64,000 nucleotides of DNA, taken from assembly GCA_963824905.1 (NCBI GenBank), contig CAWGRH010000004.1:310001-374000 (forward strand), written 5' to 3'. Position numbers and translations under genes: made by a program. This stretch comes from JAJPKK01 sp963824905 (GTDB lineage Bacteria > Pseudomonadota > Alphaproteobacteria > Rhizobiales > Xanthobacteraceae). Shown here one piece after another: positions 45,172 to 54,225 of this stretch; positions within the stretch are counted from its first letter, which is position 1; every line of letters begins with the position of its first letter. The notes below the pieces were generated by a model. It was not told the origin of the DNA, searched no databases, and saw nothing but the letters and a program-made list of their open reading frames with translations.

Positions 45172-45913
45172 TTACCGCCGGAACGCCTGCGACCTTTCGG
45201 AGACTGGTGTGGTCGAGAGAAATCTCACGCGATCGCCTGTCGAGCACGGCGCAGGTCAGTCGGCCGGTCATAAAGGCGCCGGTGTCGACGTTGATCCGGT
45301 TGGACAGGACCTCCGGCGATTCGGCCGGAGTGTGGCCGTGCACCACGATCTTGCCGAAATCGGCGCGGCTCGAAAGAAACTCGTCGCGTATCCACAACAG
45401 GTCCTGCTCGGCCTGGCGCTCCAGCGGCACGCCGGGGCGAACACCGGCATGGCACAGGAAGTATTTTCCCGACCGTCATGCTGGTGCGCAGCGAGGCCAG
45501 GAATGCGAGGTGCGACGGCGGCACGGCGGCGCGCAGGCCCGCAGCGGCCTCCGGGTAGTCTCTTTCCCATCATCAGCGCCGCGACCGGCACGCCATAGGA
45601 ATGCAGCGTTTCGAGCCCGCCCAGGCGACGCCAATGGCCAGCCACCGCGGGATCGCTCGAGGAACGCGGTCATGAGCAACTCGTGATTTCCCTTGAGCGA
45701 AACGAGCGGCGTCGGGAACGGATTGCGCATCAATCGGTCGAGCACGCCGCGGGAATCGGAGCCGCGGTCGACATAGTCGCCGAGCGTCACCGTCAGCGCC
45801 GAGGCGACCGGCTGCGCGTCGAGGTCACGGACGATCTCGGCGGTCAGGCGATCGAGGAGATCGGACCGGCCGTGAATGTCGCCGATGACGTAGAGCCGCT
45901 CGGGTTCGGGCAT
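45172..45913 (-). CDS. Metallophosphoesterase, Ser/Thr phosphatase-like (frameshifted)
   Basis: About 245 residues after repair. The PPP-family metal motifs are intact though in different frames: GDIHGRSDLLDRL near residue 12, TVTLGDYVDRGSDSRGVLDR, SLKGNHELLMTAFLE, an AFLASLRTSMTVGKY-like segment, LFCHAG-like with GVPLERQAEQDLLWIRDEFL, and FGKIVVHGHTPAESPEVL. The enzyme should dephosphorylate proteins or nucleotides with Mn/Fe in the cytoplasm. At least four indels lie between 45640 and 45200. The stop is taken as TAA at 45172-45174 in the shifted frame, just before the opposing terminator. Confidence 0.8.
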
Positions 45914-45964
45914 GAGGACGATTTCGTTCGTGGCGGAGGAGACGATCGGCGAACCTCGGCAACC

Positions 45965-46619
45965 TCAATATTTGATCCGGTAATAGAGGTACTTGAGGAT
46001 TTCGTTCTGAAAGGTGACGACGCTCTCGGAGTGGCGCCACCAGTCGTCGACGCGATATTCGAGAGGCGCCAGCGCCAGGACATGGACGTGCACCCCCGAT
46101 CCCGGCGGCCTCCTTGTCGAGGATCCAGCGCACCCGGCGGCTGGAGAAAATCTCGGTCGGGACGATGATGTCCTTGACGCTGTTGGCCTTGCCCCATTGG
46201 ACGAGCGCGCGCGCCTCCTCGAAGGTGTTGGAGACGTCGGAGCCGAACGTCCCGATCGCCTCGGGCGGGACGTCGAGCTTGAGGAGGACGGTGCGGTTGA
46301 GCTCGACATGGGACGGCAGGATGGCGAGCTTCTCGGTCGGACTGAGCCTGACGCCGGCGAGGACAACCCGCTTGGCAATTCCCCGCTTGTAGAGGTCGGC
46401 GGCGGCGAACGGCCTGGTTTCGAGGCCGCCGCCGAGAATGGCGACGGCATCGGCCGGCACGACCGGGTCAGACACCATCCAGGCCCGTGCCACACCGCGC
46501 AGGACTTCGTCGCGCTCGAGCCATCCGGCATAGAGCACCGCCATCACGGCTGCGAGCAGCACGAGGCCGACGCGCACGGATTTGGTGCGGCGGGAAGTGG
46601 AAATGGCGTCCGAGCTCAT
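45965..46619 (-). CDS. YdcF family protein (DUF218; one frameshift)
   Basis: About 218 residues. One N-terminal membrane anchor (residues 17-33, VGLVLLAAVMAVLYAGW), then DAVAILGGGLETRPFAAADL, KRVVLAGVRLSPTEK, SNTFEEARALVQWGKANSVK and IIVPTEIFSSRRVRWILDKE, the DUF218/YdcF pattern. One extra G in a G-run near 46095 shifts the frame; past it the end reads HVLALAPLEYRVDDWWRHSE and KYLYYRIKY. Family members are envelope proteins linked to cell-wall or polysaccharide metabolism; the exact activity is unknown. It sits between the phosphatase and the WcaI-like glycosyltransferase, all on the minus strand. Confidence 0.85.
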
Positions 46620-46673
46620 CTGGCGTCCGGGAAATCGACCGGCCGCGATCTTAGACGGCCCCGGCGGGAAGGC

Positions 46674-47942
46674 CTATTCCTTTGTGACCGCTTCGCTCGT
46701 GACCGCTTCCCTCGCCGCTCCGGCAGCGAGCTCGCCGATGAGCCGCCGCCAGCTCTCGAGGGCCCGCGCCCGCGAGAACCGAGCATCGAGAAGCGCACGA
46801 GCCGCTTTTCCCATTGCGGCGAGCGATTGGGGCTCTCCGGCGAGCCGCGTCAACAGGTCGGCCAGCCCCTTCGCATCGCCAGGCTCGACGACAAAGCCGC
46901 AATCGTGACGCTGCACCAATGTGCCGAGCTCGCCGTCGCTCGCGCCGATGATGACCATCGGCCGGCCGAGGCGGCGATCCGGTAGAATTTGCTCGGAACG
47001 ATCAGGCCTTCGAGCTCCGGCTTGAGCGATACCCAGTGCAGGTCGGGGACGCTCAGCGCCTCGGTGAGCGTCTCTTCTGCCTGGTAAGGCAAGAACCGGA
47101 ACAGCGCCTGGAGACGAAGCTCGGCGACCCGGCGCACCAACTCCTCGATCTTCGGACCGCTCGCCGACCACCAGAAAGGCGATGCCAGGGCCTCGCTCGA
47201 GCAGGAGACGCGCGGCGTCGAGCACGGTTTCGAACTCGTGGGCGCGGCCGAGATTTCCCGAATAGCCGACGACGAACCGGCCCTCGAGGCCCCAGGCACG
47301 GCGCAGCGCGGCGCCTTTGTCGGGCGTCGGCTGGACCGTCTCGTCCTCGCACCAGTTCGGGATGACGCGAATGCGCTCCTCCGGGACTCCGAGGCACCGC
47401 AAATTCGCAGCCATGCGCTCCCCGATGGCGACGTTCGCCGCCGCCACCCGGAGCGAGGCATCGCGCAGCCGCAGCAGCCTCGCGCCCAGCATCCCGCTCA
47501 TGAAGGGAACACCGAGCCGCATCGCGACTTCCGGATAGAGGTCCTGCAGCCAGTTGACGAGCAGGCATCGCCGCGCCCTGGCGGCGCGCATGGCGACGGC
47601 ACCGAGCATGGGAGGATCGGTCTTCGCCACCACGATGGCGCCCGGCCGCGCCACTTCATCGAGCTTTCGCCGCACCAGGGCATAGAAGCTCAGATAATCG
47701 ATCCCGCGTCCGATCAGCATCGATCGGCCGAACCGGGTGGTGGCGATCCGATGAATGGTCACCCCGCGAATCGCTTCGACCGGGGCGAGATCGGCGCGCG
47801 GGTCATCGTAGCGCTGCCGGCTGGTGATGGCATGCACGTCATAGCCGGCGCCGGCGAGATGAAAGGCGAGGTCGCTGACGAGCTGGCTGGTGGCGGATTC
47901 GTCGGGGCAGAAGAAGCGGTTGAGGAACACGATCTGCTTCAT
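46674..47942 (-). CDS. WcaI-like family 4 glycosyltransferase (two compensating frameshifts)
   Basis: About 420 residues of the GT-B fold. The N-terminal part MKQIVFLNRFFCPDESATSQ, DVHAITSRQRYDDP and VNWLQDLYPEVAMRLGVPF is characteristic of WcaI-like glycosyltransferases. GRFVVGYSGNLGRAHEFETV and the acceptor-side helix follow, then RPMVIIGASDGELGTLVQRH and EPGDAKGLADLLTRLAG. The central 75 residues (PKIEELVRRVAELRLQALFR, LHWVSLKPELEGLIVPSKFY) are in another frame: indels lie near 47170 and 46975, the second restoring the frame. It probably transfers a sugar to a lipid-linked exopolysaccharide intermediate. Confidence 0.87.
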   Translation of the reverse strand: MKQIVFLNRFFCPDESATSQLVSDLAFHLAGAGYDVHAITSRQRYDDPRADLAPVEAIRGVTIHRIATTRFGRSMLIGRGIDYLSFYALVRRKLDEVARPGAIVVAKTDPPMLGAVAMRAARARRCLLVNWLQDLYPEVAMRLGVPFMSGMLGARLLRLRDASLRVAAANVAIGERMAANLRCLGVPEERIRVIPNWCEDETVQPTPDKGAALRRAWGLEGRFVVGYSGNLGRAHEFETVLDAARLLLERGPGIAFLVVGERSEDRGVGAPGRRASSPGAVPVLALPGRRDAHRGAERPRPALGIAQAGARRPDRSEQILPDRRLGRPMVIIGASDGELGTLVQRHDCGFVVEPGDAKGLADLLTRLAGEPQSLAAMGKAARALLDARFSRARALESWRRLIGELAAGAAREAVTSEAVTKE

Positions 47943-48109
47943 CAAACGCGCTCGTGCTGTCCTCGGTCAGAACGGCAGCCGTGACGGCAGCGTGCAGCCA
48001 TCCGAAAAGTTCCAGACTTTTCGGACAAGATCATGATCAAAATCAAGGCGTTTCGAGCGGGGCAGGGCTCGCCGCCCGAGGTTGGCGCACCTCTAGCGCG
48101 ACCGGACGC

Positions 48110-49696
48110 TCAGGAAGATCGCAGCGCGGCGGCCGTTCCGCGCTCCGCAGCCCGGGAAATCGCCCGCGGCGTCCGACTGATCCCGATCCGCCGTGGCGCC
48201 GGGTCATTGAATTGGATCGCGCTGCCCCACAACGTGTTGTCGACATGCTCGGTGCGCCGGTCGCCGCGCAAGAACATCATCAGCGTCAAGGCGATGATGC
48301 GAAGGTCGAGCAGCGGCGACGCGTTGCGAATGTACCACTCGTCGAGTTGCTCCTTCTCGTCGGGCAAGAGCAGCACGCCGCCGTTGACCTGCGCCCAGCC
48401 GGTGATTCCCGGCCGGACCGACAACCGTGCCGCCACGTTTCTGGGCTGATCCCGCGGCAGCAGGGGACGGGGCCCGATCAGGGACATGTCGCCGACCAGG
48501 ACGTTGAGCAGCTGGGGCAGCTCGTCGAGCCGGGTACGCCGCAGCAAAACGCCGATCGGCGACATCCGCTGCGCCTCGACGAGTTTACGCCCGCGCTCGT
48601 CGAACGGATTGCGCAGGGTGCGGAATTTGTACAGCAGGAACTTACGGCCCTCGAGACCCACGCGCTGCTGCCAGAAGAATACCGGCGAGCCGACATCGAG
48701 CAGGACGAGGCAGGCCGCCAGCGCCCATAGCGGCGCGAGCGCCACCACAAGGACCAGCGCCAGAACGACATCGAGATACCGCTTCACCATGAAATAGGCT
48801 GGCGCCGCGCCCCGCGGCTCGAGCTGCGATCGGATCTGTACTTCCAACGGCTCGTCCACCTCGCCACCGGCTGTGAGGCCGAATAGCTGAGGCACGAACC
48901 CGAGTTCCGCGCCATGGATCTCGCAGACGCGGCGGATTGCGTCGAGCACCTGATCCGACATTTCGTGGGCGTGACACCCGACCACCACGCGGTGGGTGTG
49001 GACCCCATGAACCGCGAATTCCTCGATGATCGATTCGAGTTGCGCGGTCGAACCCATGATGCCGACGCCGTTCACCGAGCGCCCCCGCGTTCCGGGCTCG
49101 TCGTCGAGGACCGCGATGACCTGATGCTCGCCCGGCGCGACCGCTTCGAGGAATTTGATGTACAGCGCGGTGAGGCGGCTGACCCCGATCACCACGATGT
49201 GCTTGCGCTCGAACCGGCAGCGCGGCTCCCCGAACCGGGTCGAGGAAGCCCGCACCAGCCCTCGCGCAACGACGAGACCGGCGCCGAGAATGAGCGCATG
49301 AACGATAGGGGCGGAGCGGGGGATTCCGTCGAGGCGCGTGAAGACGAAGAGCGTCGTGCAGGTCATCAATTCGGCCATGATGACCGCTTTCGCGATCTCG
49401 CCGGCGTCATGCACCGAGAAGTATCGGGCCATGCCGTCGCGAAGGCGAAACACGGCGAAGGCGAGCAGTGAGTACACGAAGGAGACGAGGCAGAAGACGA
49501 TGGCAGCCTGCATTCCATCGTAGGAGAGGATGTAGGCGTCCCGCAGCATCAAGGCGTAGTAGGGAGCGAGGGCAGCCCAGACCACGTCGAACAGCGACCA
49601 TCTCAGGCGGAGCGCGCTCTGAGAGGAGGGTGAACGTGCCGGCATGTAACCTTGTCCCCGCACCCGAAGTTGGCCGTCCTGTTTATACATCGTCAA
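48110..49696 (-). CDS. Exopolysaccharide polyprenyl-phosphate sugar transferase
   Basis: 528 residues, the only intact gene of the region. The N-terminal half has four to five membrane segments (about 35-165) and a Rossmann-like region (KHIVVIGVSRLTALYIKFLE). The C-terminal bacterial sugar transferase domain starts near 305: YLDVVLALVLVVALAPLWAL, VFFWQQRVGLEGRKFLLYKF, RTRLDELPQLLNVLVGDMSL and PRPLLPRD, with the catalytic Asp-Glu pair in DELPQ. It moves a sugar-1-phosphate (glucose or galactose type) onto undecaprenyl phosphate and starts exopolysaccharide synthesis at the inner membrane. It is divergent from the Wza-type gene, across a 123-bp AT-rich promoter region. Confidence 0.93.
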   Translation of the reverse strand: MTMYKQDGQLRVRGQGYMPARSPSSQSALRLRWSLFDVVWAALAPYYALMLRDAYILSYDGMQAAIVFCLVSFVYSLLAFAVFRLRDGMARYFSVHDAGEIAKAVIMAELMTCTTLFVFTRLDGIPRSAPIVHALILGAGLVVARGLVRASSTRFGEPRCRFERKHIVVIGVSRLTALYIKFLEAVAPGEHQVIAVLDDEPGTRGRSVNGVGIMGSTAQLESIIEEFAVHGVHTHRVVVGCHAHEMSDQVLDAIRRVCEIHGAELGFVPQLFGLTAGGEVDEPLEVQIRSQLEPRGAAPAYFMVKRYLDVVLALVLVVALAPLWALAACLVLLDVGSPVFFWQQRVGLEGRKFLLYKFRTLRNPFDERGRKLVEAQRMSPIGVLLRRTRLDELPQLLNVLVGDMSLIGPRPLLPRDQPRNVAARLSVRPGITGWAQVNGGVLLLPDEKEQLDEWYIRNASPLLDLRIIALTLMMFLRGDRRTEHVDNTLWGSAIQFNDPAPRRIGISRTPRAISRAAERGTAAALRSS

Positions 49697-49819
49697 CCGT
49701 TTTCAATTTCTTAAGCATAATGCGGGAACTTGGAACCCGAACTGCGGTGGGTTGCTTTCGGCAACCGGATCGGGCACGCGCCGTACCTTGGCACCACGGG
49801 GTACAACTCAAGGAAAGGC
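49697..49819. promoter_or_regulatory. Divergent promoter region of the exopolysaccharide cluster
   Basis: This AT-rich stretch (for example TTTTCAATTTCTTAAGCATA near 49700-49720) lies between the minus-strand sugar transferase and the plus-strand export lipoprotein. It must drive both arms of the cluster. No palindromic operator is evident. Confidence 0.45.
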
Positions 49820-50396
49820 ATGGTCAGACGCCCGCACAGCCGTTGGCTGCTGCTTCCCCTGGGCTTCGCCGTCGCCGGGTGCACCAGCATTGCCCAAGTG
49901 AGCGGGATCGATCAGCAGCAGATCCTCGCCAAATCGGTGTCGCCACGGCTGCAGGCGGGCGAAAAGATCCGCGTCAACGTCTACGGCGAGTCCTCGCTCA
50001 GCGGGGACTTCCAGATCGATCCGAGCGGATTCGTCTCGCTGCCGCTGGCCGGAAACATCAAGGCCGCGGGGCTCACCCAGAACGACCTCGCCCAGGCGCT
50101 CGCGACGAGCTTGCGGAGCCAGTACCTGAAGAACCCGAAGGTGACCGTTTCGGTCGCGGAATTCCGGCCGTTCTACATTATCGGAGAGATCGAGAAGCCG
50201 GGATCCTATCCCTATACCAGCGGGCTCAACGCCTGAGTGCGATCGCGATCGCGGGCGGGACGACCTATCGCGCGAGCAAGTCGGCGATCCTGATCCAGCA
50301 CCCGGGTGAGGCGAGCTTGACGCGAATACGCGCGTCGATGCCTCGGTGCCGATCCTGCCCGGCGACATCATCAAAGTCCCGCAACGATATTTTTAG
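49820..50396 (+). CDS. Polysaccharide export lipoprotein, Wza type (frameshifted)
   Basis: About 190 residues after repair. An N-terminal lipoprotein signal LLLPLGFAVAGCTSIAQ has the lipobox AGC at Cys22. The poly-export domain shows as RLQAGEKIRVNVYGESSLSG, GFVSLPLAGNIKAAGLTQND and SVAEFRPFYIIGEIEKPGSY, followed by an SLBB-like start LSAIAIAGGTTYRASKSAIL and the ending ASVPILPGDIIKVPQRYF. Indels lie near 50233 (creating TGA) and 50325. It would form the outer-membrane pore for the polymer. ATG 49820 follows AAGGAAAGG. It is the first gene of the plus-strand run and is short compared with E. coli Wza, like other alphaproteobacterial members. Confidence 0.88.
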
Positions 50397-50550
50397 AAAG
50401 GTTGCCAAATCCTTCCGCGGGAAGCGAAAATTCATTAAATATGTCAGTAATTTAGACCGGGTTTAGCGGGTGCGTAGGCCAGCCGTTTAGGCCGGTCCCG
50501 GAAGATCGCGGAGTAGGTGAAATGCGTAACAACGCAGTGGGGGCGGTGAA

Positions 50551-51887
50551 ATGGTGCTTGCGGGTTGGCCGCAGCGGATACGGCGCGTGGGCATTGCCTG
50601 CGCGCTGTGCTGCGTCGCCATTCCGCCGCTCGCCTCCGCACAGGTCGGGGTCCTCGGAGGAAACGACGGGCCGGCGCTGACGCCGCCTCCGGTCGTCGTC
50701 GATCGCGACGATCCGTTTGCCAAGCGCACGCGGGACTATCAGGCGCTTCCGCTCGGCGGCTGGCTTCTCTACCCAAGCCTGTTCATCGGCGGCCTTTACG
50801 ACAGCAATCCCGTCGCAAAACCCCGGCAAGGGGAGCGGGAGCTTCGGCGGCCGCATCGTGCCGAGCCTGCTCGCCGAGGCGACCGACGGCATCAACAAGT
50901 CGACGTTCTACGGCACGCTCGACGGCCGTGCCTACACCGGACAGACACGGCGAGCGCTACGACACGGTCTCGGCGCGGACCGGCTTCGTCCAGCAATACC
51001 GCCCGACGGTGGATTGGGTGGCGAGCGCCCAGGGCGACTTCACGCGGCAGCGCGACCTGTTCAGCACGTTCGGTGTCGACAACAGCGTCAATACGCTCAA
51101 CACGACGTCGGTCGGCCTGTCTCCCACCATCAACCCGATCACCTACAACCAGTATTCCGGAACGGCGTCGGTTCAGAAGACGTTCGGCGAGATGTTCTTC
51201 AATCTGAGCGGGTCGGTCGTCGACATCGTCTATGACAATGCCGGTCCTGGCGCGCCGTCGCCCGACGGCGTCACCTACACCGGCGTCAGCCGGGCTGGCC
51301 TGTGGTTCACGCCGGCGCTTTATCTCTACACCGAGGGAAGCCTCGATCGGCGAAACTATTCGACCGGCCAGTTCAACTCGTCGGGCTACCGCGCCGTCGG
51401 CGGCATCGGATCCGACCAGATCGGCCTCTTCAAGGGCGAGCTGTTCGGCGGCTATCAGGTCGAGCAGTTCGACTTCGCCCCGCTCGGCAGCGTCGCGAGC
51501 TCGGTGTTCGGCGGCAGCGTCTATTACTACCCACTGCGCGAGCTCACCCTTCGCGCATCGGTCAACCAGTCGCTCGGCGTCTCGTTGCTCTCGCAATTGC
51601 CGGGCACGCTCGGAACGTCGACCAAGGCCGACACCGCGCTTCTTCAGGCGACCTATTCGCTGGCCAAGGAATGGAATGCCGGCGCACGGTTCGGGTACAT
51701 CCGCACCAGCTACACCGATATATCCCGCATCGACAATGCGTGGACCGCCGGCGCGACGATCTCCTACAGCATCTGGCAGAACCTCGGCATCACACTGGAT
51801 TACCAGTATGTGCAGCTCGCCTCGACGGCGCCGCTGCAGAGCTTCACCCGCAACGTGGTGACGCTCGGGTTAACCTACAAATATTGA
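50551..51887 (+). CDS. Outer-membrane beta-barrel protein, BBP2 type (frameshifted)
   Basis: About 440 residues. A Sec signal (RIRRVGIACALCCVAIPPLA, ending ASA|Q) precedes LLYPSLFIGGLYDSNP, then alternating amphipathic strands such as TVDWVASAQGDFTRQRDLFS, YTGVSRAGLWFTPALYLYTE, KADTALLQATYSLAKEWNAG and SIWQNLGITLDYQYVQLAST, ending TLGLTYKY with a C-terminal aromatic. This is the pattern of PF10082-type barrels found in exopolysaccharide clusters. Indels near 50820 and 50945 break the N-terminal third. An alternative start at ATG 50523 with GGAG upstream would need one more indel. It probably supports polymer export or anchoring. Confidence 0.82.
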
Positions 51888-51934
51888 GTGCTGCGCCAAT
51901 TTGCGGTGAAGCGATTCGCTTAAAGGGGTGGTCG

Positions 51935-52442
51935 ATGCAAAAGCATCTGTCCGGGGTCGTCGCGATCGCTCTCGCGTTCGGCGCGCCTTTGTCCGCGCCT
52001 GCGCAATCTCCCGACAAGTGCACGCAATTCACCGGCACCGTCAGTGCGAAAGTTTCCGCGCTGCTGTCGCAGTTTCCCCAAGGCGGTCCCGATCTGCGGG
52101 CGACGATCGCCCGCCTCGTCGAGGCCGAGCCGTCGCTCACGGGCGAGGTGGTATCGGTGTCCGACAATGCAACTGCAGCGCAGAAGGAAGCGATCGGCGG
52201 AGGGCTCGCCGATGCGGCGAGCTTCTTCGCCAAATGCGGTGCGCCAGTGCAAATATGCCGAGCAGCAGGTGCGCTGCGCTCTCGCCTTCGCCGATTCCGG
52301 TACCCGGGTGGGTTACGTGATGGCGGCGACGCCGACCATGTCGCAAGGCATCCCCGGCTTCAGCAATACCGGCGCAACGACGAGCGGCGGCTTCCGCCCC
52401 AACTGCAACGGCGCCGTGATGAGTCAGAGTCGGCCGTGCTGA
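51935..52442 (+). CDS. Exported protein of unknown function (frameshifted)
   Basis: About 168 residues after repair. Residues 1-23 (MQKHLSGVVAIALAFGAPLS) are a Sec signal with APA|Q cleavage. The mature part has a helical region (QFTGTVSAKVSALLSQFPQG, ATIARLVEAEPSLTGEVVSV, KEAIGGGLADAASFFAKCGA) and then AEQQVRCALAFADSGTRVGY, with paired cysteines (KCTQF, KCGA, QCKY, VRCAL, PNCNG, RPC) suggesting disulfides in the periplasm. An indel lies near 52243. No family is recognised. It sits between the beta-barrel gene and the O-antigen ligase gene and is probably part of the same secretion system. Confidence 0.7.
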
Positions 52443-52674
52443 AAGGATTCCTCGTGGAACTTTCTTGGTCGCGCGCCCCGAAGAGGGATTCGCGGGATGC
52501 GGGTTTGGTGTTAGCGTCGTCACTGATTCGTGGGGGATCAGTTTCCAAACAGTGTCAGTCCTCGCGTCCGAAATCCTCATTTCTGGGGCGGCGGGTGAAG
52601 GATTCCTTTCACCCGAATGGCGGTAGCATGGGAGGGGTGAGGCGCCACCTTCCGCGCGACCGCGACCGGGCGCC

Positions 52675-54168
52675 ATGACATCGGAAGACGTGACGATCAA
52701 TTCGCTCGTGCGCGCGTCAGGCGACCGCCGACGCGCCGGTGCGTCGCGTCGCCGAGGCTCCCGTGCGCCAGGCGACCGTCGAGCGCACCCTGATCTGGGG
52801 GCTGGCCGCGGGCCTCGCTTGGGCTCCATTCTGGTACGGCAGCAACGATCTTTTCGCCTGGGGCGTGAACGCGATCCTGTTTCCGGGCCTTGCCGTCGCC
52901 TACGAGATCTCGATCCTGGTGCGCGGCCAAGCGCCATCCGATCGGCATCAGGAAGGTCGCTCTGCCGGCCGGGCTTGTTCGCCAGCCGTCCTGTTCTGGA
53001 CGTGGCTGCAGACCGTTCGCGGGCGTACCGTCGACGCTCTCGCATCCGATCTGGAGCATGGCCGCCGCCGCACTCGGCAAACCGGTCGCCGGCAGCATCA
53101 GCGTCAATCGCGACTTCACTGCGCAGGCGCTCATCGAGCTTATCACGGTCGCGAGCGTGTTCTGGCTGGCACTGCAATTGTGCCGGGATGCCGCGCGCGC
53201 GATGTTTCTGCTGCGCGCCGTCGCAGTCATCGTCGCCACCTATGCCGCTGTGGGGACTCGTGCGGCGTTTGCGCTTCATGCCGGCCGCCTGCCGTGGCTG
53301 AAGTCTTGCGCCAGCATCGGCTACGTCACCTCGACCTTCATCAACCGCAACTCGTTTGCGACCTATGCGGGGCTCGGCCTCGTCGTCGCGAGCGCGCTCA
53401 TCCTGCAGCTTTACCGCCACCGCGCGCGTCACGGCCTACGGGCCATGGCGACTGCGCCTGGCGGACGTTCATCGAGACCACCGGCGAGCAGAGGCGCGGT
53501 TCTTGCTCGGCGGCGCCTTCCTCATCCTGGTCGCGCTGCTTCTCTCGGTGTCGCGCGGCGGGATCATCGCCACCGGCCTCGGCCTTTTCGTGCTCGGTGC
53601 CTCGACCTTCAAACGGCGGCGCCGCCGCGCGAGCGAGCTCTCTGGAGACCATCGTTTTCGGCACCGTCCTGGTCGTCGCGGTGTTTCTGGTGTTCGGCGA
53701 CGCCTTCGTCGGCAAGCTCGGCGAGCGCGGCCTCGCCGACACCAACCGCATCGCGGTGAACGCCCTCTGCACTGCGCTCGATAAGGGATGCGCCGCTCAC
53801 CGGATACGGCCTCGGGACGTTCACCGACATTTTCCCGCTCTATCGCGACCGTTCGATCAGCGTCTTCGGCGCGTGGGAACAGGCGCACAACTCCTATGTG
53901 GAGATTTTCCAGGGCCTGGGCCTCGTGTTCGGCACGATGCTGCTTGCGAGCGTGCTGCATCCTTGTTATCCGCTGCGCGAAGGGCATGGTCACGCGGCAG
54001 GAGCACGTGACGTTCCCGCGCGTCGCGGTCGCCTGCGCCTCTCTCGTCGGCGTGCACGCCTTCGTCGATTTCAGCCTCCAGATCGAGGCCGTCGCGCTGA
54101 CCTTCGCGGCCCTGCTCGGCGCCGGCGTTGCGCAGTCCGAAAGCTCGCGCGTGCTCGTCCATGACTGA
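52675..54168 (+). CDS. O-antigen ligase/Wzy-like polymerase family protein (frameshifted)
   Basis: About 480 residues with many membrane segments, for example WGLAAGLAWAPFWYGSNDLF, IELITVASVFWLALQLCRDA, SFATYAGLGLVVASALILQL, GGAFLILVALLLSVSRGGII, VLVVAVFLVFGDAFVGK and ALTFAALLGAGVAQSE. The ligase/polymerase signatures are GYVTSTFINRNSFATYAGLG (the HNxxL-like loop), LLSVSRGGI and the periplasmic loop LTGYGLGTFTDIFPLYRDRS with EQAHNSYVEIFQGLGL. It polymerises repeat units or ligates the polymer at the periplasmic side. At least eight indels lie between 52720 and 53970. ATG 52675 is used. Confidence 0.85.
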
Positions 54169-54225
54169 TCGCGGCGCGACCGCACCGCGACGCGCACTCG
54201 CGCGCGCCTCGCCCGCCACGAACCC